Part shown: positions 1 through 8,966 of the stretch, piece by piece
How the letters are laid out: each line of letters starts with the position of its first letter
How positions within the stretch are numbered: position 1 is the first letter of the stretch
NCBI GenBank assembly: GCA_047637355.1
Contig: JBLIKA010000002.1
Location: 1 to 64,000 of the forward strand
Direction: 5' to 3'
DNA length: 64,000 bases
From: Glaciecola sp047637355
Lineage (GTDB): Bacteria > Pseudomonadota > Gammaproteobacteria > Enterobacterales > Alteromonadaceae
Notes under the pieces: model-generated
What the model was told of the DNA's origin: nothing
The model's input: only the letters and a program-made list of their open reading frames with translations
The model's database searches: none
Program-made: the position numbers and the translations under genes

Positions 1-1183
1 TAGCCAAACCGTTAGATACAAGATTGAATTTACAACTTACTTCTTTCACTGAAAAACGAATAGCATTACGAACGATATTTTCAATCGCACTAATAAGTAA
101 GGGCATGTCAGCATTAATACGAAGGTCTGGAATAGCTCCTACAACAAGTGATTTATTCATTGCGCCAGCCTCAAAATGTGCATCTTGCAATACACCTTTT
201 AAAAGCATGACCAGTGTAGTTTCTTGCAGCTCAATTCGTTGCTGAGAGGCGTTTATTTTGGCCAGAGTCAGCACTTGCCCAATCATCTGATCCATCTTAA
301 CAATTTCGTTTTCAATTCGTGATAAGTGCTTAGTGTCCAAGTTACTTAGCACACCATCAGGTTTAGTGTTGATCTGGTCCTCTAACAAAGCGACAGCTAA
401 CTGCAAACGGGTCAATGGTGTGCGTAATTCATGCGATACGTTTGCCATCAGTTGCTTTTGACTATCGATCAAGCTTTGCAGACGAACCGCCATCGTATTG
501 AAATCTTCCGCTAAATTACCCACTTCATCTTTTCTATTTTCAAGACCTTCAATGCGAGTTGTCAAATCGCCTTTAGCCAAGCGGTTACTAGCTAAACGCA
601 AAGCCCCCAATGGTTTTGTTATACTTAGCACCAGCCCAAAGCAAAATACAGTACTGAGGAAAATAGCTAACACCAAGCCAGCAATCGCCGCTTTAGAACG
701 AGACATCACATTTCTTTCCGATCGCAATAGTAAGCGCCCGATAAAGATGTTGTATTCTGAGGCATTGAAGAGCAATGTATAAGGACCAACAAACTCCATA
801 TTGTTGAGTCTTATAAGCAACGGACTATCACTTTCAACAAACGCGTTTAACTCTTCTATATTGCGGGATAGGGGGGTAGGAAAACTAGTATGACGCTTAC
901 TGGTATTGCGATTAATAGCCACTATATGAAGACCATTGCGTTGCCCTAACCTGCGCAATGATTGATTTAGATTGTTGCTACGCTCGACTACTCTGGTTAA
1001 CCGCTGCATCGCTAACAACGTCTCAGACTCTTGTTCTTGGCTTACTGCATTTACTTCCAAGACGTCAGTCAATTGCTTAGCTAAGAAAAATGAGCTCAGT
1101 ACAATTACTAATAAAGCAGTCCAAAACCAAATAAAAACGCGGCCAAATAAGGAATTGAAAGGATTAACCTTGGACAATTTCAT
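1..1183 (-). CDS. cpxA: CpxA-like envelope-stress sensor histidine kinase (3' end cut by window)
   Basis: Membrane sensor kinase of a two-component system; the C-terminal part of its ATPase domain lies outside the window. Translating the minus strand from the ATG at 1183 gives an N-terminal membrane segment (about residues 14-34), a periplasmic region of roughly 120 residues, a second membrane segment, a HAMP-like stretch, and an H-box reading MANVSHELRTPLTRLQLAV; an N-box (IENIVRNAIRFS) appears near the window edge. The start overlaps the stop of the upstream regulator gene (TAATG), so the two are co-translated. The neighbouring CpxR-like regulator and divergent cpxP-like gene support Cpx rather than another OmpR-class pair. 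In the family the kinase responds to misfolded envelope proteins and phosphorylates CpxR. Confidence 0.88.
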   Translation of the reverse strand, partial: MKLSKVNPFNSLFGRVFIWFWTALLVIVLSSFFLAKQLTDVLEVNAVSQEQESETLLAMQRLTRVVERSNNLNQSLRRLGQRNGLHIVAINRNTSKRHTSFPTPLSRNIEELNAFVESDSPLLIRLNNMEFVGPYTLLFNASEYNIFIGRLLLRSERNVMSRSKAAIAGLVLAIFLSTVFCFGLVLSITKPLGALRLASNRLAKGDLTTRIEGLENRKDEVGNLAEDFNTMAVRLQSLIDSQKQLMANVSHELRTPLTRLQLAVALLEDQINTKPDGVLSNLDTKHLSRIENEIVKMDQMIGQVLTLAKINASQQRIELQETTLVMLLKGVLQDAHFEAGAMNKSLVVGAIPDLRINADMPLLISAIENIVRNAIRFSVKEVSCKFNLVSNGLA

Positions 1184-1869
1184 TACACTTCACTCTTAAA
1201 TATGTAGCCTGACCCACGCATTGTTTTGATTATATTTTCAATCCCTTGTTGTGATAGCTTTTTGCGAACATTACTCACATGCATATCTAAGCTACGGTCA
1301 AACGCACTGAGCCTGCGTCCTAGTACATCTTGACTCAGTTTTTCCTTACTTAACAGATGCCCAGCATGCCTCATCAATAGCACGAGGAGCTGAAACTCCG
1401 TGCTGGTCAGATCCAACTCATGTGCACCTATCATTGCCCTTTGGCTGGCTTCTTCAATTTTGATCCCATGAAACTGTAGGTTTTGAACTTGATTAAATAT
1501 ACTTAGATCATCCAGCCGACGCGTAAGCGCCTTCATTCTAGCAAGTAGTTCTCGATGATTGAATGGTTTAGCAAGATAGTCATCAGCACCCAACTCTAAA
1601 CCTAATATACGGTCGTAGTCTTCACCTTTAGCAGTTAACATGATGACTGGCACAACGGAAAAAGTGCGAACTTGCTTGAGGGTTTCAAAACCATCTAAAA
1701 CCGGCATCATAACGTCAAGTAGGACGACATCGAAAGTGAGTTCTCGTAACTTCGCAATTGCCGATACTGGGCTATTTTCTACATCCACCGTAAATCCATT
1801 TTGCTGCAAATATTCGGCTAACATTTGCGTCAATGCTACATCATCGTCAATTATTAATACGTGATACAT
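1183..1869 (-). CDS. cpxR: CpxR-like response regulator (OmpR family)
   Basis: Cytoplasmic transcription regulator of 228 residues, normal for the OmpR/PhoB class. The receiver domain (about 1-115) shows the acidic pair IDDD near the N-terminus, the phospho-acceptor Asp in VVLLDVMMPVLDG and the conserved Lys in LAKPFN. A winged-helix DNA-binding domain (about 130-226) follows, ending with the typical MRGSGYIF wing. The ATG is preceded on the minus strand by AAGGTG. It overlaps the kinase gene by one base. A candidate CpxR box lies in the divergent promoter region with the cpxP-like gene, so autoregulation is likely, as known for Cpx systems. Confidence 0.9.
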   Translation of the reverse strand: MYHVLIIDDDVALTQMLAEYLQQNGFTVDVENSPVSAIAKLRELTFDVVLLDVMMPVLDGFETLKQVRTFSVVPVIMLTAKGEDYDRILGLELGADDYLAKPFNHRELLARMKALTRRLDDLSIFNQVQNLQFHGIKIEEASQRAMIGAHELDLTSTEFQLLVLLMRHAGHLLSKEKLSQDVLGRRLSAFDRSLDMHVSNVRKKLSQQGIENIIKTMRGSGYIFKSEV

Positions 1870-2023
1870 GTATTCACCTTAAAGCTGTGTTTACCGCTAA
1901 TGAAAATGGCTAATAGCTCTATTGAGCCAAGCATCAAAAATAAAATGCCTAGTTTGGAATGAGCACCACTATAAGCACTCTGCAACCTTATCATAAGTGA
2001 ATTAGGAACAAATCTCAGAAACC

Positions 2024-2039
2024 TTTACACAAGCTTTAC
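2024..2039. promoter_or_regulatory. Candidate CpxR box between cpxRA and cpxP
   Basis: The sequence TTTAC-ACAAGC-TTTAC is the reverse complement of GTAAA-N6-GTAAA. The published CpxR consensus is GTAAA-N5-GTAAA, with some spacer tolerance. It sits in the divergent intergenic region about 95 bp before the cpxP-like start and 155 bp before the cpxR start, the expected place for a site controlling both. The match to both pentamers is exact; the 6-nt spacer is one longer than consensus. Confidence 0.65.
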
Positions 2040-2132
2040 ATTCGGCTGGCGTTTCTTTGCGTTCACAACGCTATTATTTATCTCTACATTTTATATAGAT
2101 CCAACATTTATCGTTATATTAATCGGAGAGGA

Positions 2133-2951
2133 ATGAAAATGAAAAAATTATTAATCAGTTTGAGCGTAGCCAGTTTATTAAGTGTTAGTACGTATTCAGT
2201 AAATGCACACGAAGAAGACCTGGATAACGACAATCGACGTGAGTTAATGGCAAGCCTTTCTTTAACCCAACAGCAAAAAGAAGATATTAAACAAATACAC
2301 CTGCAAACCAAGCAAGATTTAGGTATTTACCACGCACAACGAAAACAATTTCGTGACAGTATGCGAGCGCTTATGCAAGCAGATATCTGGTATGAGGAGG
2401 CAGTTAAAAGCGAAATAGAACAGCAAATGGAACTCACAATACAATCAAGGCTGATCCGAGCCAAAAGTAAAAACAAAGTATTCAACCAATTAACTGAGGA
2501 ACAACAAGCGCAATTCATCACTAGTCGGCATGCTAGAAAAAGCAAAAAAGGCGATAAAAGAACTAAAAAACCTGAAAGAAAAATGCAGCGTCTAATTAAA
2601 GCTCTGGACCTTAGCAGTGACCAGCAAAGTCAGTTGCTGGTCATGATGACTAACGATAGAGCTCAACGAACAGAGAACAAAGAGCAAGTTAGAAGCGTTA
2701 AAGCCGAACTCGCTAGTATTGTTCACGCTAAACAATTTGATGATAGCGCATGGTTCGCTGTGCACGCTCAGAACAAGCAACAGAAGCTTAATATGGCCGT
2801 AAATAAGGCCAAGTCACGATTTGATATGTTAAGCATATTAAATCCAGAACAGCGCAACAAGTTTGAAAAAATCATGAAAAAATATAACAAAGGAAATAGA
2901 AATAAAAAAAGCGGTACAAATTTCAATGAAGAGCATGATTTATCAAGCTAA
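2133..2951 (+). CDS. cpxP: CpxP/Spy-family periplasmic protein with duplicated LTxxQ domain
   Basis: Secreted 272-residue protein: signal peptide about 1-25 (cleavage after VNA), then a highly charged, helical, Lys/Gln-rich body. CpxP and Spy are periplasmic chaperones; CpxP also binds and inhibits CpxA. The family signature is a pair of LTxxQ motifs. Here there are four: LTQQQ at 44, LTEEQ at 120, LSSDQ at 160 and LNPEQ at 236. The spacing within each pair is 76 residues both times, so the protein is a tandem duplication of one Spy-like unit and is about 100 residues longer than E. coli CpxP. ATGs at 2133 and 2139 are both possible, after a GGAGAGG ribosome site. Divergent location from cpxRA supports the assignment. 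Confidence 0.8.
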   Translation: MKMKKLLISLSVASLLSVSTYSVNAHEEDLDNDNRRELMASLSLTQQQKEDIKQIHLQTKQDLGIYHAQRKQFRDSMRALMQADIWYEEAVKSEIEQQMELTIQSRLIRAKSKNKVFNQLTEEQQAQFITSRHARKSKKGDKRTKKPERKMQRLIKALDLSSDQQSQLLVMMTNDRAQRTENKEQVRSVKAELASIVHAKQFDDSAWFAVHAQNKQQKLNMAVNKAKSRFDMLSILNPEQRNKFEKIMKKYNKGNRNKKSGTNFNEEHDLSS

Positions 2952-2965
2952 GTATTACAAACTAA

Positions 2966-3004
2966 AGGCTAAGTGGCGCAACAAAAGCCATTAGCCTCAT
3001 TTTG
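2966..3004 (+). terminator. Rho-independent terminator after cpxP-like gene
   Basis: Hairpin AGGCTAAGTGGC / GCCATTAGCCT with one bulged base and a 9-nt loop, followed by CATTTTGTG. It starts 15 bp after the cpxP-like stop codon. The T-tract is short, so efficiency is uncertain. Confidence 0.6.
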
Positions 3005-3120
3005 TGTTATGGATAACAGCTCCGTTTAAAATAAAACACGCTCTCGGTTCAGAAAAACAATACCTCAAATAGTATTTTTATTCTAATAAAACCTAGAACA
3101 ACCAGTTAAAAACTAAGTGA

Positions 3121-3171
3121 ATTAATTATTTATACATTTATATTGCATAAATATTCAATATTCATTACTAT
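3121..3171 (+). promoter_or_regulatory. arg operon promoter with tandem ArgR boxes
   Basis: Two 18-bp ARG boxes lie 3 bp apart: 3121-3138 (7 of 10 core bases) and 3142-3159 (ATTGCATAAATATTCAAT, 9 of 10 core bases of TGAAT-WWWW-ATTCA). The 18-3-18 arrangement is the known ArgR hexamer operator. A sigma-70 promoter overlaps it: -35 TTGCAT at 3143-3148, 17-bp spacer, -10 TACTAT at 3166-3171. ArgR-arginine bound here would block RNA polymerase. The resulting leader to argC is about 255 nt. In 3172-3433 I see no further clear structure or ORF; the rest of the 482-bp gap is the cpxP terminator and AT-rich DNA. Confidence 0.78.
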
Positions 3172-3433
3172 CTTAGCATGCAACTCAACGCAGATTTTGT
3201 GCATGAGACCAAATACCGACTGAGTTTTTAAGTGATTAATTTTATTATTAAATTTGTAGCATCAATGACATCATCTCCTCTCACTCCCTCTCTTTGCTGT
3301 GAAAAAGTATTACGACGACATGATTTCGAGATTCTAGTTTAACAAAACATAGTACTCTCGCTTTTAGCACAACCAACACTACTCCGTTGCGCTTAGGGTA
3401 AGAGGAATTTTATTTTCAAGAAAAGACACTATT

Positions 3434-4447
3434 ATGATTTCAACTTGTATTATTGGCGCCAGTGGTTACACCGGTGCTGAACTAATAAAAATAATTATTC
3501 AACACCCACTGTTTTCATTGGACGCCTGTTATGTGTCTAGTGGCAGCGCCGATTGTGATAGACCAATTGGCTCAATTCATCCGAAACTCTTTGGTCTAAC
3601 GGATCTAGTGACCATCGCCCTAAACCAAGATAATTTGGGTTCAATGGCGGATAAATTTGATGCTATTTTTTTAGCGACACCGCACGAAGCTAGCCACAAT
3701 TGGGCGCAAGCATTGAGCGGTAAAAATGCTAAAATATTTGATTTATCTGGCGCATTCAGGCTCCAAAATACACAAGTATTTGAGTCCTTTTATGGTTTCA
3801 AACATGAGCATACCGACATACTCAGAAGCGCAGTATACGGATTAGCAGAGTGGAACGCTGATGCAATTAAAACGGCGAATTTTGTGGCCGTACCAGGTTG
3901 TTACCCTACTGCATCCCTACTAGCAATAAAGCCAATAACAGAGGCGGGGTTTCTTGACCCAAGTGTCAGACCTATTGTTAACGCAATCTCGGGCGTTAGT
4001 GGTGCTGGCCGAAAGCCTTCTATGACCACCAGTTATTATGAAGTGAGCTTACAAGCCTATAGTGTCTTAGGACATCGTCATACACCCGAAATCGAAGATT
4101 ATTGTGGCACTCAAGTTATCTTCACACCTCATCTTGGTCAATTCAAAAGAGGGATTTTAGCGACAATTACTATGCGCATACGTAAAGGAGTGAATGCAGC
4201 AGATGTAAAGCAGAGGTTCGAACAAGCTTATGCAACTCAACCGATGGTTCGTTTACGTGATTCATGGCCTAAAATTGACGATGTTGCAAATACCCCATTT
4301 TGTGACATTTACTGGAAGTTCGATGAAGATAGCCGTTATTTAATTGTAAGTTCAGCTATAGATAATTTATTGAAAGGCGCCGCGTCGCAAGCAATTCAAT
4401 GTGCAAATTTGGTATTTAATCAGCCAACAGAGACTGGATTATTGTAA
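3434..4447 (+). CDS. argC: N-acetyl-gamma-glutamyl-phosphate reductase
   Basis: Third step of arginine synthesis: NADPH-dependent reduction of N-acetylglutamyl phosphate to the semialdehyde. The 337-residue length is normal. The N-terminal Rossmann motif reads GASGYTGAEL, and the catalytic cysteine is Cys156 in VPGCYPTA. The later GHRHTPEIE segment contains the conserved catalytic-site histidine region. First gene of the argCBFGH-argA operon, behind an ArgR-controlled promoter; argB begins 2 bp after its stop. In E. coli and Vibrio argE lies divergently next to argC, but here the upstream neighbour is the cpxP-like gene. Confidence 0.96.
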   Translation: MISTCIIGASGYTGAELIKIIIQHPLFSLDACYVSSGSADCDRPIGSIHPKLFGLTDLVTIALNQDNLGSMADKFDAIFLATPHEASHNWAQALSGKNAKIFDLSGAFRLQNTQVFESFYGFKHEHTDILRSAVYGLAEWNADAIKTANFVAVPGCYPTASLLAIKPITEAGFLDPSVRPIVNAISGVSGAGRKPSMTTSYYEVSLQAYSVLGHRHTPEIEDYCGTQVIFTPHLGQFKRGILATITMRIRKGVNAADVKQRFEQAYATQPMVRLRDSWPKIDDVANTPFCDIYWKFDEDSRYLIVSSAIDNLLKGAASQAIQCANLVFNQPTETGLL

Positions 4448-4449
4448 AC

Positions 4450-5265
4450 ATGAATAACACTGCAAAATTAGCTACACACCATATAAGTAACATTGTATTA
4501 AAAGTTGGCGGCAATTTTTTTGAAGACGAACAAGCACAAGCTAGTTTTTTTGCTTCTGTTGCGACGCTTAAAAATCAAGGTCACAATGTTGCTGTAGTGC
4601 ATGGCGGTGGTTCACAATTACAAACTCAACTAACAGCACTTGGATTTAAAAGTGAAAAGCATGAGGGATTGCGCATATCCCCGGATGAGCAGATGCCAAT
4701 TGTCACCGGCGTATTAGCGGGCACACTAAATAAAAAAATGGTGTGTTTGGCGGCAAAAGCAGGACTAACAGGTGTTGGTATTTCGTTAGCTGATGGTAAT
4801 TTAGCTGTATGCGATGAAGTTTCACCAATATTAGGCGCCGTTGGGTATCCACATCCGCGTAGTGCGAAATTATTACATCAGCTTATGCATGCCAATCTAA
4901 CGCCTATAATATGTTCAATTGGTAGTGATCTAAATGGTCGATTATACAATGTTAATGCGGACCAAGCGGCTACTTGTATATCATTATTGTTATATGCTGA
5001 TTTGTATCTATTATCAGACGTTAGCGGCGTATTAGACGAAAATAAGCAACTTATCGCGCAGTTGAATGACAGTAAGATAGCCCATTTAGTTCATGCTGGT
5101 GTGATTACTGACGGCATGATAGTTAAAGTGAAAGCAGCTCAAGAAGCATCTAAGACACTTGGCAAAGCAGTTAAAATAGGCAGTTGGAATGACGTAGGAA
5201 CATTGGTCAACGAACCCCTAAAAAATATGGGTACGACCATCGTTTCGGCCACTATCCCAGCGTAG
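4450..5265 (+). CDS. argB: Acetylglutamate kinase
   Basis: Phosphorylates N-acetylglutamate with ATP, second step of the acetylated arginine route. The 271-residue amino-acid-kinase fold shows the N-terminal KVGGNFF phosphate-binding segment, the VHGGGSQL glycine-rich substrate loop, and the C-terminal GVITDGMIVKVKAA segment with the conserved lysine. It lacks the N-terminal helix found in arginine-inhibited hexameric enzymes, so like E. coli ArgB it is probably not the feedback-controlled step; that role would fall to ArgA. It starts 2 bp after argC and is followed by argF after 31 bp. Confidence 0.95.
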   Translation: MNNTAKLATHHISNIVLKVGGNFFEDEQAQASFFASVATLKNQGHNVAVVHGGGSQLQTQLTALGFKSEKHEGLRISPDEQMPIVTGVLAGTLNKKMVCLAAKAGLTGVGISLADGNLAVCDEVSPILGAVGYPHPRSAKLLHQLMHANLTPIICSIGSDLNGRLYNVNADQAATCISLLLYADLYLLSDVSGVLDENKQLIAQLNDSKIAHLVHAGVITDGMIVKVKAAQEASKTLGKAVKIGSWNDVGTLVNEPLKNMGTTIVSATIPA

Positions 5266-5296
5266 CAAAGAATACAAAAAGTAAAAGGAATAGGAA

Positions 5297-6217
5297 ATGC
5301 AGGACTTACTCAGCTTTAGAGATTGGAACTCAACTTCAATGCATTCGTTATTGAAGCTTGCTTTAGAGCTCAAACAAACCCCTGAAAAATTTGGTAAACC
5401 ATTAGAGGGCAAATCGATTGTTGCGATTTTTGAAAAGCCTTCCCTGCGCACGCGAGTAAGCTTTGATATTGGCATTAATAAGTTAGGCGGACACATGGTT
5501 TATGTGGACAGCCAAGGTTCCCCGCTAAAGGATAGGGAAGACCCAATTGATGTCGGCGCTAATCTCGCTTGCTGGGCCGACGCCATCGTGTCCAGAGTTT
5601 ATGAGCATAAAACATTAGTCGATCTAGCCGCAGGAGCTGACATTCCTGTCATTAATGCTCTATGTGACTTATATCATCCTTGTCAAGCGTTAGCAGACTA
5701 TTTGGCTATGTTTGAGAGATTAGGTGAGGTAAAAGGTAAAACGATGGCCTACATTGGCGACGGTAATAATGTGACGCATTCATTACTCATTGTGGGTGCA
5801 TTATTAGGTTGTCACCAAACTGTAATTACGCCAAAGGGCTTCGAAATTAATGCTAATATCGCTAAACATGCCGCGAAATTAGCATATGAAAACAATGTCA
5901 GGCTAACTATTGCAAATGATATAGGCGAATTAGGCCAAGCAGATATTCTTTACACAGACACATGGCTTTCAATGGGCGACAATACCCCCTTAGCAGAGAT
6001 AAAAGAAAAGTTTGCATCGTATCAGGTGAATGAAGCATTAATGCAGAAGTCGGGCGCAAGTTATGTAATGCACTGTCAGCCCGCTCACCGTGATTTAGAA
6101 ATTACAGGTAGCTTGATGGACAGCGACCAATCATTGCTGATGTTGCAAGCTGAAAACCGCATGCATGCGCAAAACGCAATCTTGGCCATGCTCGTGGGTA
6201 ATGTCACAATAGATTGA
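5297..6217 (+). CDS. argF: Ornithine carbamoyltransferase (variant HCQP loop)
   Basis: Makes citrulline from ornithine and carbamoyl phosphate; 306 residues, standard length. The carbamoyl-phosphate motif is SLRTR (residues 49-53) instead of the commoner STRTR. The HPCQALADY segment and the ornithine-side DTWLSMGD loop are intact. The catalytic cysteine is Cys260 in HCQPAHR, where most ornithine enzymes have HCLP. Acetyl- and succinylornithine carbamoyltransferases also vary around these loops, but the SMG ornithine motif and placement between argB and argG favour a true ornithine enzyme. An AGGAAT ribosome site precedes the ATG at 5297. Confidence 0.92.
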   Translation: MQDLLSFRDWNSTSMHSLLKLALELKQTPEKFGKPLEGKSIVAIFEKPSLRTRVSFDIGINKLGGHMVYVDSQGSPLKDREDPIDVGANLACWADAIVSRVYEHKTLVDLAAGADIPVINALCDLYHPCQALADYLAMFERLGEVKGKTMAYIGDGNNVTHSLLIVGALLGCHQTVITPKGFEINANIAKHAAKLAYENNVRLTIANDIGELGQADILYTDTWLSMGDNTPLAEIKEKFASYQVNEALMQKSGASYVMHCQPAHRDLEITGSLMDSDQSLLMLQAENRMHAQNAILAMLVGNVTID

Positions 6218-6310
6218 TATTACTAACTGCACTGAATTGACAAATACAACTACCTATTTTATACAGCGGATCGAATAACCATCGGCTTATCAGTAATTAA
6301 GGATTTAAGA

Positions 6311-7531
6311 ATGGCATTAACAGACAACAAACACGAAATAAAGAAAGTCGTACTAGCCTATTCAGGCGGACTCGACACATCGGCAATTATGCCTTGGCTT
6401 AAAGAAAACTATGATTGTGAAGTTGTCGCTTTTGCAGCCGATGTTGGCCAAGGTGAAGAAGAACTTGAAGGATTATATGACAAAGCTATGGCATCAGGTG
6501 CGAGCGAATGTCATATAGTCGATCTAAAAGAAGAATTTGTTCGTGATTTTATCTACCCTACTATTACGACAGGCGCGGTTTATGAGGGCGAATATTTATT
6601 AGGCACTTCAATGGCTCGCCCTGTTATAGCCAAAGCACAAGTCGATATTGCCCGCAAAGTAGGTGCTGATGCATTGAGCCATGGTTGCACCGGCAAAGGT
6701 AACGACCAAGTTAGATTTGAAGGTGCTTTCGCTGCACTAGCGCCTGATTTGCAGGTGATTGCTCCTTGGCGTGAATGGGACATGGTCTCGCGTGAAGATT
6801 TACTCGATTACTTAGCTAGTCGAAATATTCAAACGTCGTCATCCGCCACAAAAATATATAGCCGTGATGCAAACGCCTGGCATATCTCTCACGAGGGCGG
6901 TGAGCTTGAAGACCCATGGTGTGAGCCAAGTAAACAAGTATGGACAATGACAACTGATCCTGAGGATGCACCAGATAAAGCAGAGCGTATCTCTCTTGAA
7001 TTTGATCAAGGTCGATTAACCCATGTTAATGGTAATGCATTGTCACCTTATCAAGCATTAGTAACGCTTAACCAGTTGGCAGCACCGCATGGTGTTGGTC
7101 GTATCGATATTGTTGAAAACAGACTGGTTGGTATGAAATCGCGTGGTTGCTATGAAACTCCTGGTGGCACGGTATTGATGAAAGCTTATAAAGCACTAGA
7201 ATGTCTGGTTTTAGACAAGTCAGCATTGAAATTCAGAGAGCAAGTTGCCCTTGAGTTTGCTCATGTTATGTATGATGGACGCTGGTTCACCGCTCTAAAT
7301 GATGCCTTACTAGCGAGCGCAGCTAGCTTCGCAAAAATGGTTACGGGCGAAATTGTAGTCAAGTTATACAAAGGTCAAGCTACAGTCGTGCAGCGTCAAT
7401 CACCTAATAGTCTGTATTCCGAGGACTTCGCCACCTTTGGCGCAGATGACGTGTATAACCAAAGTCATGCTGAAGGTTTTATCAGATTGTTTAGTTTATC
7501 TAGCAGAATTAAAGCATTAAAACAAAAATAA
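6311..7531 (+). CDS. argG: Argininosuccinate synthase
   Basis: ATP-dependent joining of citrulline and aspartate. The 406-residue protein has the PP-loop ATP pyrophosphatase motif AYSGGLDTS near residue 20, the STGCTGKGNDQ-type segment (here HGCTGKGNDQVRFE) and the KSRGCYETPGG citrulline-binding region, matching the type-1 bacterial enzyme of about 400 residues. It lies 93 bp after argF, the largest gap inside the operon, and 9 bp before argH. No separate promoter or ARG box is evident in the 93-bp gap. Confidence 0.96.
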   Translation: MALTDNKHEIKKVVLAYSGGLDTSAIMPWLKENYDCEVVAFAADVGQGEEELEGLYDKAMASGASECHIVDLKEEFVRDFIYPTITTGAVYEGEYLLGTSMARPVIAKAQVDIARKVGADALSHGCTGKGNDQVRFEGAFAALAPDLQVIAPWREWDMVSREDLLDYLASRNIQTSSSATKIYSRDANAWHISHEGGELEDPWCEPSKQVWTMTTDPEDAPDKAERISLEFDQGRLTHVNGNALSPYQALVTLNQLAAPHGVGRIDIVENRLVGMKSRGCYETPGGTVLMKAYKALECLVLDKSALKFREQVALEFAHVMYDGRWFTALNDALLASAASFAKMVTGEIVVKLYKGQATVVQRQSPNSLYSEDFATFGADDVYNQSHAEGFIRLFSLSSRIKALKQK

Positions 7532-7540
7532 GGAAGCATC

Positions 7541-8926
7541 ATGGCATTATGGGGTGGGCGCTTTCAGTCCGGCAGTAGCGATATGTTCAAGCAGGTTAAT
7601 GATTCATTGCCATTCGATTATGTAATGGCAGTTGAAGATATTTGGGGATCAATCGTTTGGTCTCGTGCACTGAAAGAAGCTGGAGTATTAAGTGAAAACG
7701 AACAGCTTCAACTTGAGAATTCGCTCGATGCGCTAAAAAAGCAAGCGGAAGAAGGCACTCTTGATTTTGCCAACTCGCCAGAAGAAGATATTCATAGCTT
7801 TGTGGAGGCGACATTAACCGCCCAATTGGGTGATATTGCCAGAAAATTGCATACCGGGCGCAGTAGAAATGATCAAGTCGCAACCGATTTTCGCCTATGG
7901 TGTCGCTCTCACTTATCTTCACTTAGAGACGATTGTCTAAATGTCATAGGTGCTTTATTAAAAGCAGCAACTCGTCACCAAGATGCGATTCTGCCGGGCT
8001 ATACACACCTGCAACGCGCCCAGCCTGTTTACTTTGCGCATTGGTGTTTGGCTTATGTTGAAATGTTGAAACGGGATGTGAGCCGAATTGAAGACTTACA
8101 AAAGCGTTTAAATCAATGTCCTCTGGGCTCTGGTGCATTAGCAGGAACCACCTTCCCAGTTGATCGCCACAAGATTGCAGCAGAATTAGGTTTTGACTCT
8201 CCTTGTTTAAATAGTTTGGATGCTGTTTCAGACCGAGATTTTGTGCTTGAACTGCTGTTCAATGCCAGCACCAGCATGATGCATTTGTCACGTATGGCCG
8301 AAGACTTAATTTTTTATAATAGTGGCGAAGCTGGTTTTTTACAATTGGGCGATTCAGTTACGTCTGGCTCATCACTTATGCCACAAAAGAAGAATCCAGA
8401 TGCACTTGAATTGATGCGCGGAAAGTGTGGCCGTGTGTTTGGCAACTTACAAGGTTTGCTAGTTACCATGAAAGGCTTGCCGCTTGCATACAACAAAGAC
8501 ATGCAAGAGGATAAAGAAGGTGCAATAGACAGTGTCAACCAGTGGCATATCTGTTTATGTATTGCAGTGGAAGTGCTGGATACTTTGTCACTAAACGAAG
8601 AAAGGTGTCGTGCGGCGGCGCAGCAAGGCTACGCGAACGCAACAGAATTAGCCGATTATCTAGTGGCGAAAGGTATTCCGTTTAGAACTGCCCATGATAT
8701 TTCTGGACAAGCCGTGGTAATGGCAATCTCAAAAGGCAAAGCACTTGAAGATTTAAGTATTGCGGAGTTACAGACAATAAACGCTAAAATTGAAGACGAC
8801 GTCTACCCTACACTGGAACTAGAGTCAGTTTTGAATAAACGTAATGTGCTTGGTGGAACCAACAAAGAGTTAGTTACCAAAGCATTGTATGTCGAACTGG
8901 AAAAGCTCGACCAACTTACAGGGTAG
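7541..8926 (+). CDS. argH: Argininosuccinate lyase (not fused to an acetyltransferase)
   Basis: Splits argininosuccinate into arginine and fumarate. The 461 residues match the stand-alone enzyme. It shows the fumarase-superfamily signature GSSLMPQKKNPD with the catalytic serine loop, the TGRSRNDQVATD segment and GYTHLQRAQP. Several marine gammaproteobacteria (Moritella, Vibrio, Alteromonas relatives) carry an ArgHA fusion with a C-terminal acetyltransferase of about 170 residues; here the reading frame stops at the normal lyase end and a full-length argA follows 40 bp later. An AAGGAAG ribosome site precedes its ATG. Confidence 0.96.
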   Translation: MALWGGRFQSGSSDMFKQVNDSLPFDYVMAVEDIWGSIVWSRALKEAGVLSENEQLQLENSLDALKKQAEEGTLDFANSPEEDIHSFVEATLTAQLGDIARKLHTGRSRNDQVATDFRLWCRSHLSSLRDDCLNVIGALLKAATRHQDAILPGYTHLQRAQPVYFAHWCLAYVEMLKRDVSRIEDLQKRLNQCPLGSGALAGTTFPVDRHKIAAELGFDSPCLNSLDAVSDRDFVLELLFNASTSMMHLSRMAEDLIFYNSGEAGFLQLGDSVTSGSSLMPQKKNPDALELMRGKCGRVFGNLQGLLVTMKGLPLAYNKDMQEDKEGAIDSVNQWHICLCIAVEVLDTLSLNEERCRAAAQQGYANATELADYLVAKGIPFRTAHDISGQAVVMAISKGKALEDLSIAELQTINAKIEDDVYPTLELESVLNKRNVLGGTNKELVTKALYVELEKLDQLTG

Positions 8927-8966
8927 CCAATGAGCCTACTTACTGTTGATGTAAAGAGAAATTAAG

